Source: Seriola aureovittata (lineage: Eukaryota; Chordata; Actinopteri; Carangiformes; Carangidae). From it: a DNA stretch of 64,000 nt. Numbering within the stretch: position 1 is the stretch's first letter; the number at the start of each line of letters is the position of its first letter. Under the pieces are notes generated by a model, which was not told the origin of the DNA, made no database searches, and saw nothing but the letters and a program-made list of their open reading frames with translations. The position numbers were made by a program, and so were the translations under genes. Of this stretch, positions 10,762-22,641 are shown piece after piece. Location of the stretch: positions 8,377,694 to 8,441,693 of the forward strand of contig NC_079369.1 in the NCBI RefSeq assembly GCF_021018895.1, given 5' to 3'.

Positions 10762-11817
10762 AAAGGAATTTCAAATACCAACTTTAAGTTCCTTCTTTAA
10801 TGTCCTCATCAGAAGAAAGTTAATTACGTTGAGTAATACAGATAGGACAGTTAGGACTTGCCTCCTGTGAGGCGTGTATTTTTATAACAATAACTTGATA
10901 CACTTGATAAATAATAATATAATGACTTGAGAGACAAGTTTACTTACTGCAGGTCAACTCAAATAAAACCAAGACTCTGACTTTGCTCCAAGTGAGCTTG
11001 ATTTTGTCACAGACGAAGGCTGTACTGTAGGTGAGAGCTACAGAACTGGATTATCCACTTATATCATCATCACTATTTTAGCAATTAGCTATATTTCCAC
11101 AAGGTTCAAATGACGTATTTGCCCGTGAACCAGAGGCAGATTCAGGGTGGTGGCCAGGATGGTCAGTGTTACCAGCTCAGGTTTCCCTATATCCACACTT
11201 CCTTATCCATATTTCAGTAAACCAAAGTGATAAAATGATGAGAGTTAGAAAACTAGTATCTGGTATCTCAGCTTCTTTTTTTCATCAAATAGCATACACC
11301 AGTGTCAACAGAATAAAGCAGTGTTATTGACTCATCACCCATTTTAAGTTTGCTTATTTAAAAGCACAGTATGCAGCTTCTGCCGCTAGGGGTCTCTCAA
11401 TCAAAACTATAAGAAAAGACGGCGTTGGATGACGTCATGAAATAGCGTGGGATCATGGGAGTTGTTGTCTTTACCACCATTACTATAAGCTTCTCTCGGT
11501 TTGGTGTCAGTGGTTCATGAAATCAAACAGACCGGGTTAAAACCCCTGAATTAAAGCAGTTTCACATTTAAAGTCAGTGTTTGGCAGATGCTGTACGGAG
11601 GTCAAAGAGGTCAGGGAAGAGTTGGAGCTGAGATAGATGCCAACTTTTGTTTTGATCGTTTCTCTGATAACTTGTGAACTAGACGTTCAGGAGGTTTTTA
11701 CCGGCAGCCGAATTATCCACAGGGTGTCCTCCTCTCCATAACAAACAGACCAGGGGATCAAAACCGACAGAAACACCCATAAAGCAGTTTCACTCTTAAA
11801 AAAATCAGTATTTAATT

Positions 11818-11962
11818 GGCGCCTTGGCAGATCAGCTGCTCACCTGAGGGCTCCAGTCCGACCCGTGGCCCGCATGTCATCCTCTCTCTCTCTCTGTCCC
11901 TGACTTTCCTCTCTCTCTCACTGTAGTGACCTGAATAAAGGAAAAATGCCCTAAAAAGAAAA
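11818..11962 (+). mobile_element. SINE-like 3' end, copy in unit 2
   Basis: Orthologous position and sequence to 7535-7680, duplicated together with the unit. Confidence 0.5.
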
Positions 11963-12903
11963 ACTTAAAAAAGAAAATCATTGATTAGCCGAAACGTGTC
12001 GGCGGATACATGAGGTGTAATAGTAACTGCAAACTGAGACTGCTTACCTTTGATTCTTAAATTATGAACCAGAAGTTCAACAGGTTTTTCCCAGGTTTGT
12101 AGCTGCTTTTTTTCTCTGATAACTTAAGATCCAGACGTCCAGTGACTTAAATCCTTCATCAGGTTAAAGTATATAGCTGAAATGCTCAAGGTGTGAAAAG
12201 TGTATGTAGTGTAAAACTAGATAAAAGTCCATTTTGAACTGCTGGCATGCAACTACAATCCAGACTCGTGCTGATGGAGGATATGTCATTGACAGTAGAC
12301 CAAATGACACGGAGCTTTACCATATTAAAATCATATATTTCTCTAGGTTTGAGAATTACTTGAAACATTTGGGAAAATGTAAGTTCCCAACTCAAAAAAA
12401 TAACATAGCTCTAGTCATTTTTAGACATTTTAATATGGAAAAGTTATATATTTTGCTTATTGTGCACGTTGAGGAGAAGTAGACCCACGTGATCAAAATC
12501 AAGGGACTGAAACATCAACAAACAAAATAAATCATGAATGAAATAAAGCAATGAAGATCAACATTACACACATCAACTTTCCACACTCAAGAATCTTGGT
12601 GATGAACGTATTTTTGATTTATTTAATTAATTTAACTAAAGTTCCATCATTTTTAAATAATGAGAGAAATGAGGTCCAGAGTAGACTAAATGAAGTGTCC
12701 CAAATACAAAAAGTAAAACAAAATTGAATGGCCAATAACATAAAAACTAAGAGGAGGAGGAATAGATCAATGTGAGAAAGTTTGTTAAACTCAACTTATA
12801 CTTATTAACAGTATGTGCTTCAGACAGGTGAATAAGTGGATTATATAGGACAACAGGATATTACAAAGATAATTACTGTTGCAAATTTGCATTGCACAAA
12901 GGA

Positions 12904-12972
12904 TGTGGTTACAAGTCAAGATAACATAGACAGCAGTCATACCTGCAAACGAAGCAAACTGCTGTATAAAAG
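12904..12972 (+). promoter_or_regulatory. Gene D proximal promoter: RUNX-type, GATA-type and TATA words
   Basis: TGTGGTT (12904-12910) matches the RUNX consensus, AGATAA (12919-12924) matches a GATA core, and TATAAAAG (12965-12972) is the TATA box, 51 bases before the start codon. Both factor families control granule protease genes in mammals; binding here is inferred from the words only. Confidence 0.5.
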
Positions 12973-13022
12973 GGTCGACTTGACACCCCTCAAGGAGACA
13001 AGGTACTTGTCTTGCCAGCATC

Positions 13023-14391
13023 ATGCATGGTCTGCACAAATTCCTGCTTTTTCAGGTTGTGGCATGTCTTGGGCAAGGCGGTAAGATTACAGGATCTGAA
13101 TATTATTCTCCAACCATTTCATTGGACATAACTTCATTTTGATTTTTATGCATCTTTGCAGCTCGTGGGAGTGAAATCATAGATGGGGAAAAGGCCCCAG
13201 AGAACTCCATGCTCTACATGGCCTCACTCCAGAGCAAGGGGGGTCATGTATGTGGAGGATTCCTTATCAGTGAAGACTTTGTGATGACTGCGGCGCACTG
13301 TCAAGTGCCAGAGTGAGTTAGCATTTGTTCATGTGTTTAGAAATCAATGTTAAAGGATTTTTTTTATTTCATAAACCTTGTATTTTTTAAATACAGAATT
13401 CATAATTTATTGTTTTCTGTTGTTGTTGGCACAATTTTAGAAAATGTACTGATAACCTCTCAATTATCTCTCATTTAGCAATCTTACACGGGTCGTTCTT
13501 GGCACCCACAATATCAAGAATGTTGATGAAGGAAAAATCAGATATATCGAGAAAATGTACAAACACGAATCTTATCAGAATGTAGGGACTGGTAAAGACA
13601 TCATGCTCCTTAAAGTAAGTATATAAGTATATTCTTAGGTGGCATCATTAGTTGTTGTGGCATATCCTAACAATACCAAATAAAAATGTTCTGCTATACA
13701 CACTACATCATGGTTTTATCGAAAAACAATAGCAAAAACACAATATACCAACATCAATATTACAACAATTGTTTGTTACCTTGAAGTCTGGTGAATGAAA
13801 ATAGACTTTGCCAGTTTTTGCTCTCTCTGATTTCCAGTTGTCTCGAAAAGCTGAACTGAACAACAAACTCCAAACGATTCCCCTTCCCAGATCTGAAATA
13901 CATTTGGGGGACAATACAAAATGCTACGTAGCTGGATGGGGCTTCATCAAAACAGGTGGAGGAGTTGTCAATGAGCTGAGAGTGGTGGATGTGTCTGTCA
14001 TTAACCCACGAGTCTGTCGAGAAATGTTGCCTGTTCTTCCCGACAATGTCATCTGTGCAGGTGGATATAAAACAAAGAAAGGATTCTGTCAGGTATTTTT
14101 TTGTGTTATTTTTTTTAATAAAAAAAATATCAGCTTGTTTCTTGTATAGAAATGCAAACATAATATAAAATAAATACATAATAATAATATGAATAAACAA
14201 GTAAAAATATTTCCCTCTCTCAGGGTGATTCAGGTGGCCCTCTGGTGTGCGATGGGACAGCTGTTGGTATCGTGTCTTTCAACTGGGAGAAGAACTGCAA
14301 CTACCCAGATAAACCCAACGTCTATACTGATGTATCAAAATACCTTCCCTGGATCAAGACCATCCTCAAACGCACCAAACGTTCAGAGTAA
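13023..14391 (+). CDS. Granzyme/duodenase-like serine protease (gene D)
   Basis: Five coding exons at 13023-13080, 13162-13312, 13479-13614, 13838-14092 and 14224-14391 give 255 residues, all exon lengths equal to gene C. Triad His65, Asp110 and Ser203, mature start IIDG, glycosylation site NLT and basic tail are the same. Against gene C, exons 1-4 (600 bases) show one silent change, while exon 5 (168 bases) shows three silent changes and two replacements (Phe219 and Glu222 in place of Tyr and Trp). Phe at 219 is shared with genes A, B and E and the pseudogene at 15398, so gene C carries the derived state there. Expected to be an active secreted or granule protease. Confidence 0.9.
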
Positions 14392-14469
14392 AAATCTTGT
14401 TCAAAGTTTTGCTTCAGCATGCAAAATTGTAATGTCTCATATTGCTCTGTCAGTGTGACTGAAATTGAA

Positions 14470-14475
14470 AATAAA
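14470..14475 (+). terminator. Polyadenylation signal AATAAA of gene D
   Basis: AATAAA lies 79 bases after the gene D stop, at the same distance as in gene C. Confidence 0.65.
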
Positions 14476-14753
14476 AAAGGAATTTCAAATACCAACTTTA
14501 AGTTCCTTCTTTAATGTCCTCATCAGAAGAAAGTTAATTACGTTGAGTAATACAGATAGGACAGTTAGGACTTGCCTCCTGTGAGGCGTGTATTTTTATA
14601 ACAATAACTTGATACACTTGATAAATAATAACATAATAACTTGAGAGACAAGTTTACTTACTGCAGGTCAACTCAAGGCTGGTGGCCAGGATGGTCAGTG
14701 TTACCAGCTCAGGTTTCCCTATATCCACACTTCCTTATCCATATTTCAGTAAA

Positions 14754-15397
14754 AACAAAAAAAAAACAAAAAAAACACTACAACAAGAGGGCCCTGAAAC
14801 AAATTGACAGTTGTCACAGGCAAATACTGCACTTATCATGTTAATCTAATAAGGGATATACTTCCAGCATGCGCCTGAATTTGCATTCAAACTGTGGCTT
14901 TTTTAAAGTCATAACATGAATACTCATACTCGATGAAATGTCACTAAGCCATATCTTGGTTATTACCCACAGCTGTGTCTCTTTTCAGCACTTTGGGACT
15001 ATTGTTACTCTAATAAAACAGCCAAAGGCTTAAACACACTGGGCAGTACACCTAGAACAGGCCACACGTACTACGGAGGAGTCTCTGGCAACAATAGCTT
15101 TTTGGAACAACACCGGCAGTCGCCTTCCATCTTTGATCACAGCAGCTGATGATGTTAGTGGCAGCTCCAGGGGCAACAACCTATTCTGACTGGCTGCCAT
15201 ACAAGTTAAGTACTGGTTGTTACCGCAAATTAAAATATATATTAAGAGCTGAAGTCATGATGTCACATCCAAGACAGCTACTGTTCCACTTCAGTAGCTC
15301 AGTGCAATCTCTCAAGAACGGAAGTCTGATAAAGATAAGATCGTGGTTAGACAGACAGACCGTTTGTAATTTTTACCGTCTGGTTTTGTGTCTCCAG
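14754..15397. other. Intergenic DNA before the pseudogene, no exon seen
   Basis: An A-rich stretch follows the end of unit 2. I find no trace of exons 1-3 that should precede the pseudogene exons at 15398. Confidence 0.5.
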
Positions 15398-15893
15398 CTT
15401 TCTCGTAAAGTTCAACTGGGCAAAAAGGTACAATTAATTAAACTTCTCACTTCTGAAATGAACATAAAGGACAAAGAAAAGGTGTAGCTGAATGGGGTTA
15501 CACTAGAACTGAAGCTAAAGTTGTTGATGAGCTGAGAGTGGTGGATGTGTCTATCATTAACCTAAAAGTTTGCAGAGAAATGGGCTGGTCTTCCTGCCAG
15601 TGTCATCTGTATAGGTGGATATGAAACAAACAAAGGATTTTGTCAGGTATTTTTTCTGTCCATTCATAGAAAATATCAGGTGGTTTCTAGTCTAAAAGAA
15701 GTATAAACATGATACATCTTCTTAGATGAAAAGGAATGAATTAATCACAGGGCGATTCTGGTGTGCAATAGAGCCGCTTTTGGTGCTGTGTCTTTCAACA
15801 GAAACTTTCACTGTGAATACCCAGAAGCACCCAGTGTCTACAGACATCTCTAACTTCCCCCGGATAAACAAGATTCTCAAGGAGGAAAAATGA
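15398..15893 (+). pseudogene. Granzyme-like pseudogene, exons 4 and 5 only
   Basis: Exon 4 (15398-15646) begins LSRKVQLGKKVQLIKL and keeps both splice sites. A lost base near 15480 shifts the frame before the GWG block, and a second shift falls near 15590. Exon 5 (15751-15893) keeps its acceptor and GDSG but lacks nine bases that encode the following GPL-type residues, then loses two bases at the TDIS motif, producing an early stop. No leader, His or Asp exon is found upstream. It is closest in wording to genes B-D, including VVDVSIINLKVCREM. It cannot encode an active protease. Confidence 0.88.
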
Positions 15894-17559
15894 AAATTGT
15901 TAAAAACTTACACAAAGCCTTGCTTCAGCACTTCAACTGTATTTGGGGGGTGACGTTGCTCTGTCAGTATTTGCTCTTTAACAGAAAGGCAAAAACACTG
16001 TTTTATCTTTCCTTCATCAGAAGATTGCTGTGTGAAGATTGCTGTTCAAAGTCATTTAAAAACTGCAATGGCCCCTCTCCAGCAGCCTGTCAAAAAAAAC
16101 TTCTCCAGGTAAATGTGATGCAGTATGTGGTAAAGCATTGGAAAATAGCACCCATTGTGTGTGTGGTTCAGAGAAGCAGGACACTCAGGTTAGACATTAT
16201 AACAAAAAGGTAAAGCAGTGTGTTGAAAACAGTAATGAAAAAAAATACATGTGAATTAAACCATAACCAACAGAGCTTCATCCATTCAGGCAAAAGAAAA
16301 AGATGTAAATGGCAGTAATATTATAAAGTGAAAATTTATGTATTAATGCATTTATTTATTTAATCCAGTAGGCACTGGTACAAAAAAAAAAGGTAGAAAG
16401 ACAAAGATAAAAGTCAGCAGCTTGCACCACTGTGTGGGTATGATGTGTGATATCCACAGAAGATAAGATTAACTGTCAGGACAGCTCACTTGAAGATATG
16501 TTGAGGTTGGAAACTATGGTTTCTGAAGTTCATCTAGTTTGTCACATAATTCAAAGAAATGTGTGGGTGGGCTGAGTCAAGTAGATTCTCGCCAAAGTGT
16601 TGTGTTTGTGTCTACACACTATGTCTACCAAAACAAACAGTTTGGCTTTAACATACTTTCATTGTCTTATGGAGACAATAATTATTGTGTCTGAGTAGCC
16701 TTTGCAATGTTTACGGTTTAACAAACATACAAAAATAAAACCCTCATTTAAAATACTGTATTATTTTTTTATTATTTTGATTCCTATATTAACATTCTTC
16801 ACAAGTAGATATAAAGTCAGTTAGTTAAGTTAATAAGGCGAATGCAATGGTTTTTCCAGTGTTTAATTGAGCTCAACACAAATTCAACAGTGTTTTCTGC
16901 TTAGTGTTCTGTAATCCATATACTTCATATTCTGTCCATCTAAAAGTGGCAGCAAGTACAGTGATCAAGGTTAGATACAGTTTTACCAGCGAATTTAATA
17001 ATTCCATACTTTTACTTCCTTCCACACAGCTGAGAAACTTAGTTGCATTCTGCAGTATGTCACAAGACACCAAAACATGCTCTTTCCAAAGAAAAGTAAA
17101 AAAAAAAAAAAAAAAAGAAAAAAGATAAAAGAAACCTGATGTAACCTAATAAGAAGAAAATTATTTTGCAGGATTGAGATCAAAGCAATAACATTGAGAA
17201 TAAACCACAATTTTGTAAGTATCCCATATGAACAGACACACACAAACACAAATCACACCTATTCTACTTGTTAATCTAACTCATATTGACCTTTGCTGAA
17301 CAAGTGTTTGACTTTCAATTCATCACTAGACATGTTTCTCAAAGCAAACCTGAACTTTTTGAGCATTTCTTCAACTCTTGCACCAATTATTATGAAACCC
17401 TGTTCTGACAATCAAACCATATCTTTAGTAATCGCAGCAATTTCACCACAGCATGTTAGCAAATTCACTGAAGCAATAAAGACCACAAAATAAGCAAGAG
17501 GTTTTCTTCTCCAAACATTATAAGACCAAGAGTAGAATGCATAGATCTGACCAGACACC
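15894..17559. other. Intergenic DNA between the pseudogene and gene E
   Basis: It holds a decayed cluster repeat (about 16495-16700, with GTTCATCTAGTTTGTCACA, then CAAGTAGATTCTCGCCA and TTTACGGTTTAAC), and an A-run at 17098-17116. No coding exon is supported. Confidence 0.5.
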
Positions 17560-19342
<1,783 letters not shown>

Positions 19343-19505
19343 GCAAATTAGTTGGAGTGTTAATATATATGCTGTCTTGTACTCTTCAAGAGAAGGCTAT
19401 TAATAATATACAAATGTGTGGTGTTACATTGTTTAAAATGACCAGTGGGGTGGGAAAAATTCTTTTCATCCTTAAGTTTCAAAAGTATATTGAACTGAAG
19501 GTAGA

Positions 19506-19511
19506 AATAAA
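19506..19511 (+). terminator. Polyadenylation signal AATAAA of gene E
   Basis: AATAAA lies 164 bases after the gene E stop codon. Confidence 0.5.
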
Positions 19512-19572
19512 CTAAAAATGAAAATGTCTGTATTATTCTTTAAATTGTCCATCTCTGTTCACCAAACATTAC

Positions 19573-19725
19573 AAAAATTAGAAATTGTGCTTCCTCTTGC
19601 TCACTAGTAATATACAACATAATCAGGATTAATTAGCAAGGTTTTCTTTTCTCCAATCCTGTTTTCTCAAAGTTCCCCGAATACCTTTATAATTTTACAG
19701 AACCTGAAATTAAGGGAAAAAAATA
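19573..19725 (-). repeat. Inverted copy of an intronic spindlin segment
   Basis: The reverse complement of this stretch closely matches 27911-28055 in the last spindlin intron. Landmarks are GTATATTACTAGTGAGCAAG, GGAAGCACAATT, AACTTTGAGAAAACAGGA and TAATTTCA.GTTCTGTAAA. Outside these limits the two loci differ. It may be two copies of an unrecognised short mobile element. Confidence 0.8.
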
Positions 19726-21489
19726 TCCAGTGCACACATTTCATTGTTGTTTTGAATATACATAATACATATTAACACAATCTCAACCTTGAATTCTGTA
19801 GTTGGCTTTGTAAAGAAATGTTTCAGATCAAAGTGGTGGATTGGTGTGTCCGTTAAAGTACCAGGACACTGAGGTAAGTTCAAAAGTTCAAGAGGGCCTC
19901 TATGATTTTGGTGACAAAATTGACAGTACATGCTAGGGTCTTTTAAATATGGGGACCGTGGTCACTCCGCGTTATTAATTCGCGCTTGCTTTCTTTTAAA
20001 CACGCAGTCTTCACAAAACTCCATCCAGGTAAACACGACTTGAAACTGGACAAAAGGGGGAAAAAAGCTACTCCAAACTAGTTCTGTGCAGTGGCTTGTT
20101 ACAGCAAGTAGCATCACTGGAGTGTAGCTTCATCTTCCTCTTCTGTTATTACTGGAAGCTCATCAACCAGTGTTAAAGATGCAAGGCGCCACCTATTGGA
20201 CTGGGGTGTGTGTATCATGATACACATTGGTAAATAGAACATAGACTGTGTATAAAAATAAATAATTCATGAACAAGAAAATTCCTGTGCTTGGTGCGTG
20301 CACTTCACTCCTCACGTTTCACTCTGCACAAAGAAAGTTACTTCCAGTTTCATTCATGCTGTTGAGACTCATCCTGACACTGACCTCAGTCACTGCAGGT
20401 GTCCCTCAAAAAGCCTTTTGAAGCCGTCACAACTGGCCAAAATAACCTCACAGATTGTTTCAAACCCAGATTTGTCCCCACAACCATAGCAAGACATGTA
20501 TGCACACATGTACATTGGTTTCATCCAGGTTCCCCTAATACATATATATGAATTCAAATTAAAAATCAAGGAGACTTACAAATGCTAAAACAAATCCGCC
20601 CTTTATTTAAAGTTTACCCAATATACAGCAACGCTTAATAAAATGCATTCCTTTGAGCAGAACAGTAATGGGGTTAATGGGGCAGAAATAAGTGACTGCA
20701 GATTGCCTTAAAAGGTCCACTGTGTAACTGGTGCTGGATGTCCTGAACAGTGTCTCATCTTGTAACACCACTTTGTTCCTCAAGAGGTGATAGTGAGTCA
20801 CTGTTGTACCATAAACTTATCATATAACTTACTAATAGAACTTGAGGTACAGGTGAAACTGATGATCTCTCTCTGATAGTGAGTCATGTGACGACCTTAG
20901 TGTTCTCAACCGATGCCCATCCATCCACTGTGCCACAGCACATGATGTAAGTTGCAAGAATAAAAGAAAGCACAAATGAATTCTTACATATAGTAACAGC
21001 ATTGTGTCCAATGGAAACTATTTACAACATTTTTACCAGGGAAACAGTCAATGTCCAGTCTTTGCACTGCGCTCATTTTAACTTTCTATCTTGGTGTTGT
21101 AGAGTTTTTAAGACCTTTTTAAGAGTGTTGTGAATGCAATTTAAGAATATAATTGAAAAGAAAAAAGCTGTGCACCAAAATAACGATTCAGTTACCGTCT
21201 TTGTCATCTTTGAATATATATATATACTTTTTCGGCTGTAGCCACTGTCCACGGCCTCCTCAGCAGCAAACAGACAGACACGGTCCGAGAGCAGCTGGTG
21301 AACATAGTGGAGCATTAAGAAGCTAAACAGACAGATTTCCCTCAGGAGCTGGTGGAGACCAAACACAGAGCTAAAAGACAGGGAACACTGGACTGAGATC
21401 ATCATGAGACATCAGGTGACAAACACCACTCCAAATGCAACAAATAAAATATAAATAAAGATAGAAAAAGTTGTCCTCCTGTCTTCTCT
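19726..21489. other. Intergenic DNA, no confident gene
   Basis: Short ORFs only. Near 20180 there is GATGCAAGGCGCCACCTATTGG, a phrase that looks like a dispersed repeat. The minus-strand ORF at 21073-21405 has no recognised domain. Confidence 0.4.
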
Positions 21490-22178
21490 TCACCTCTTTC
21501 CTCCACAGTCTTTCCACCAACAATCACAGTGTGACACACCTGCAATGTGAGTGAGGTCAGTGTCAATCTTTATGGGTTGGCCACACTTGCTGCAGATGTA
21601 TGATGTTGGTATGTCAGTTTTTCCTCCAGGCAGCGGCCCCCGCTCTGCCACAGCAGCTTGGGGCCGCCTCCCTCTTCCTGTAGGCTCTGGTCCTGGGTAC
21701 AGGTAGTCCAGGCAGAGGAGGGGAGTGGCGCTGGAGCGAGGACAGGACCAACAGCACTGGATGAGGTGCCAGGCTGCTCCTCCAGGACATTGAAGTTTAA
21801 GGGCTGTCCTTGTCCCACCTGTACCAAGGACAGACCCTTTGCTGAAGGGAGATTGTCTGGCCAGCACCTGGAACACACAGACAAACAGACTGTTTTAGGA
21901 TTTTCAGCTTTCATTAAAAGATAAATCACAGAATCACCAACACAGCTTTATGACAAACTCTTACCACTGAGTCCTCAATTCAATTCAAAGAGCTGGATGT
22001 TGGTCTGAGCCATCAACCTCTGGCTGGCCAGCACTTTCTCTCTAATGGCCACATAATCCTTGAGAAAACAAATGACCACCAAGTCCTCAAGGTCGCTCTG
22101 AATGACATGGCCACTGGGTGAAGACGGCAGAGCTGGTTGCATATGGCGCCGACAGCCCGGATACTGCATTAGTAGCAC
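21490..22178 (-). pseudogene. Decayed two-exon ORF with a zinc-ribbon-like CxxC
   Basis: On the minus strand a first segment (22178 down to about 21970) ends near a GTAAGAG donor, and a second starts at a good acceptor (GTGTTCCAG, exon from 21869). The second segment is open in two frames. The frame ending near 21490 contains SYICSKCGQPIKIDTD and then H..GVSHC, a possible CxxC..H..C zinc-binding tail. The frame from 21929 to 21570 has a proline- and serine-rich composition that looks more natural upstream. A TGA lies just before the donor. I read it as a frameshifted remnant, perhaps of a transposon-encoded protein, but I do not recognise the family with certainty. Confidence 0.35.
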
Positions 22179-22601
22179 CTGCTGAGACCTGAGACCTGCT
22201 GTTTGCTATCAGCTTCTGAATTTGTATTGCAGTCTATGGGAGAGCTATGATGGTTGAACAGTTCCTGTAGCTCTAACCTCAAAGTAAATTCAATATGTCT
22301 GCTGCTGTATTTACTGTTGTACTGTCCAGTCTGAACTGTAATATCTCTCTTATGTGTGTGTTACGGCCTCCAAGAATAAAGCTCAAAAGGGGCAGGAGGC
22401 TGCAACATATGTAAAAAGATGACACCAGATGAGAATAACATTTCACCCAAGCTTCATTGAAATATCCCCAAAATTAGTCATAATTTATCGACCTAAACTG
22501 ACCAAAACAAAAACGACTGGAGACCCCGGCCAAAATAAACAAGAGACAGGTAAACGCTGGGCCAACCACCAGGACAAAAGGACCCTCACCCAGGTACAGC
22601 G

Positions 22602-22604
<3 letters not shown>
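22179..22604. other. Spacer before the microsatellite, nothing recognised
   Basis: No exon or named repeat is seen in this stretch. Confidence 0.4.

Positions 22605-22635
<31 letters not shown>
22605..22635. repeat. (TG)n microsatellite
   Basis: About 15 uninterrupted TG units lie directly beside the left end of the hAT element. Confidence 0.95.
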
Positions 22636-22636
<1 letters not shown>

Positions 22637-22641
22637 TCTTC

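Larger units (their letters stand above)
6948..11221 (+). repeat. Tandem duplication unit 1 (contains gene C)
   Basis: The unit begins CCAAAGTGATAAAATGATGAG and ends CCATATTTCAGTAAA; both landmarks recur in unit 2. It is about 4.27 kb. Compared with unit 2 it has about 570 extra bases near 7818-8385 and about 180 extra near 10950-11130; otherwise the two are nearly identical, including introns. The extra DNA could be insertion here or deletion in unit 2. Confidence 0.85.
11222..14753 (+). repeat. Tandem duplication unit 2 (contains gene D)
   Basis: The unit is about 3.53 kb, with the same start and end landmarks as unit 1 and directly abutting it. Introns, flanks and 3' sequence differ from unit 1 by scattered single bases apart from two large indels, so the event is recent or the copies are homogenised by gene conversion. 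A false duplication from two haplotypes must be excluded. Confidence 0.85.
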
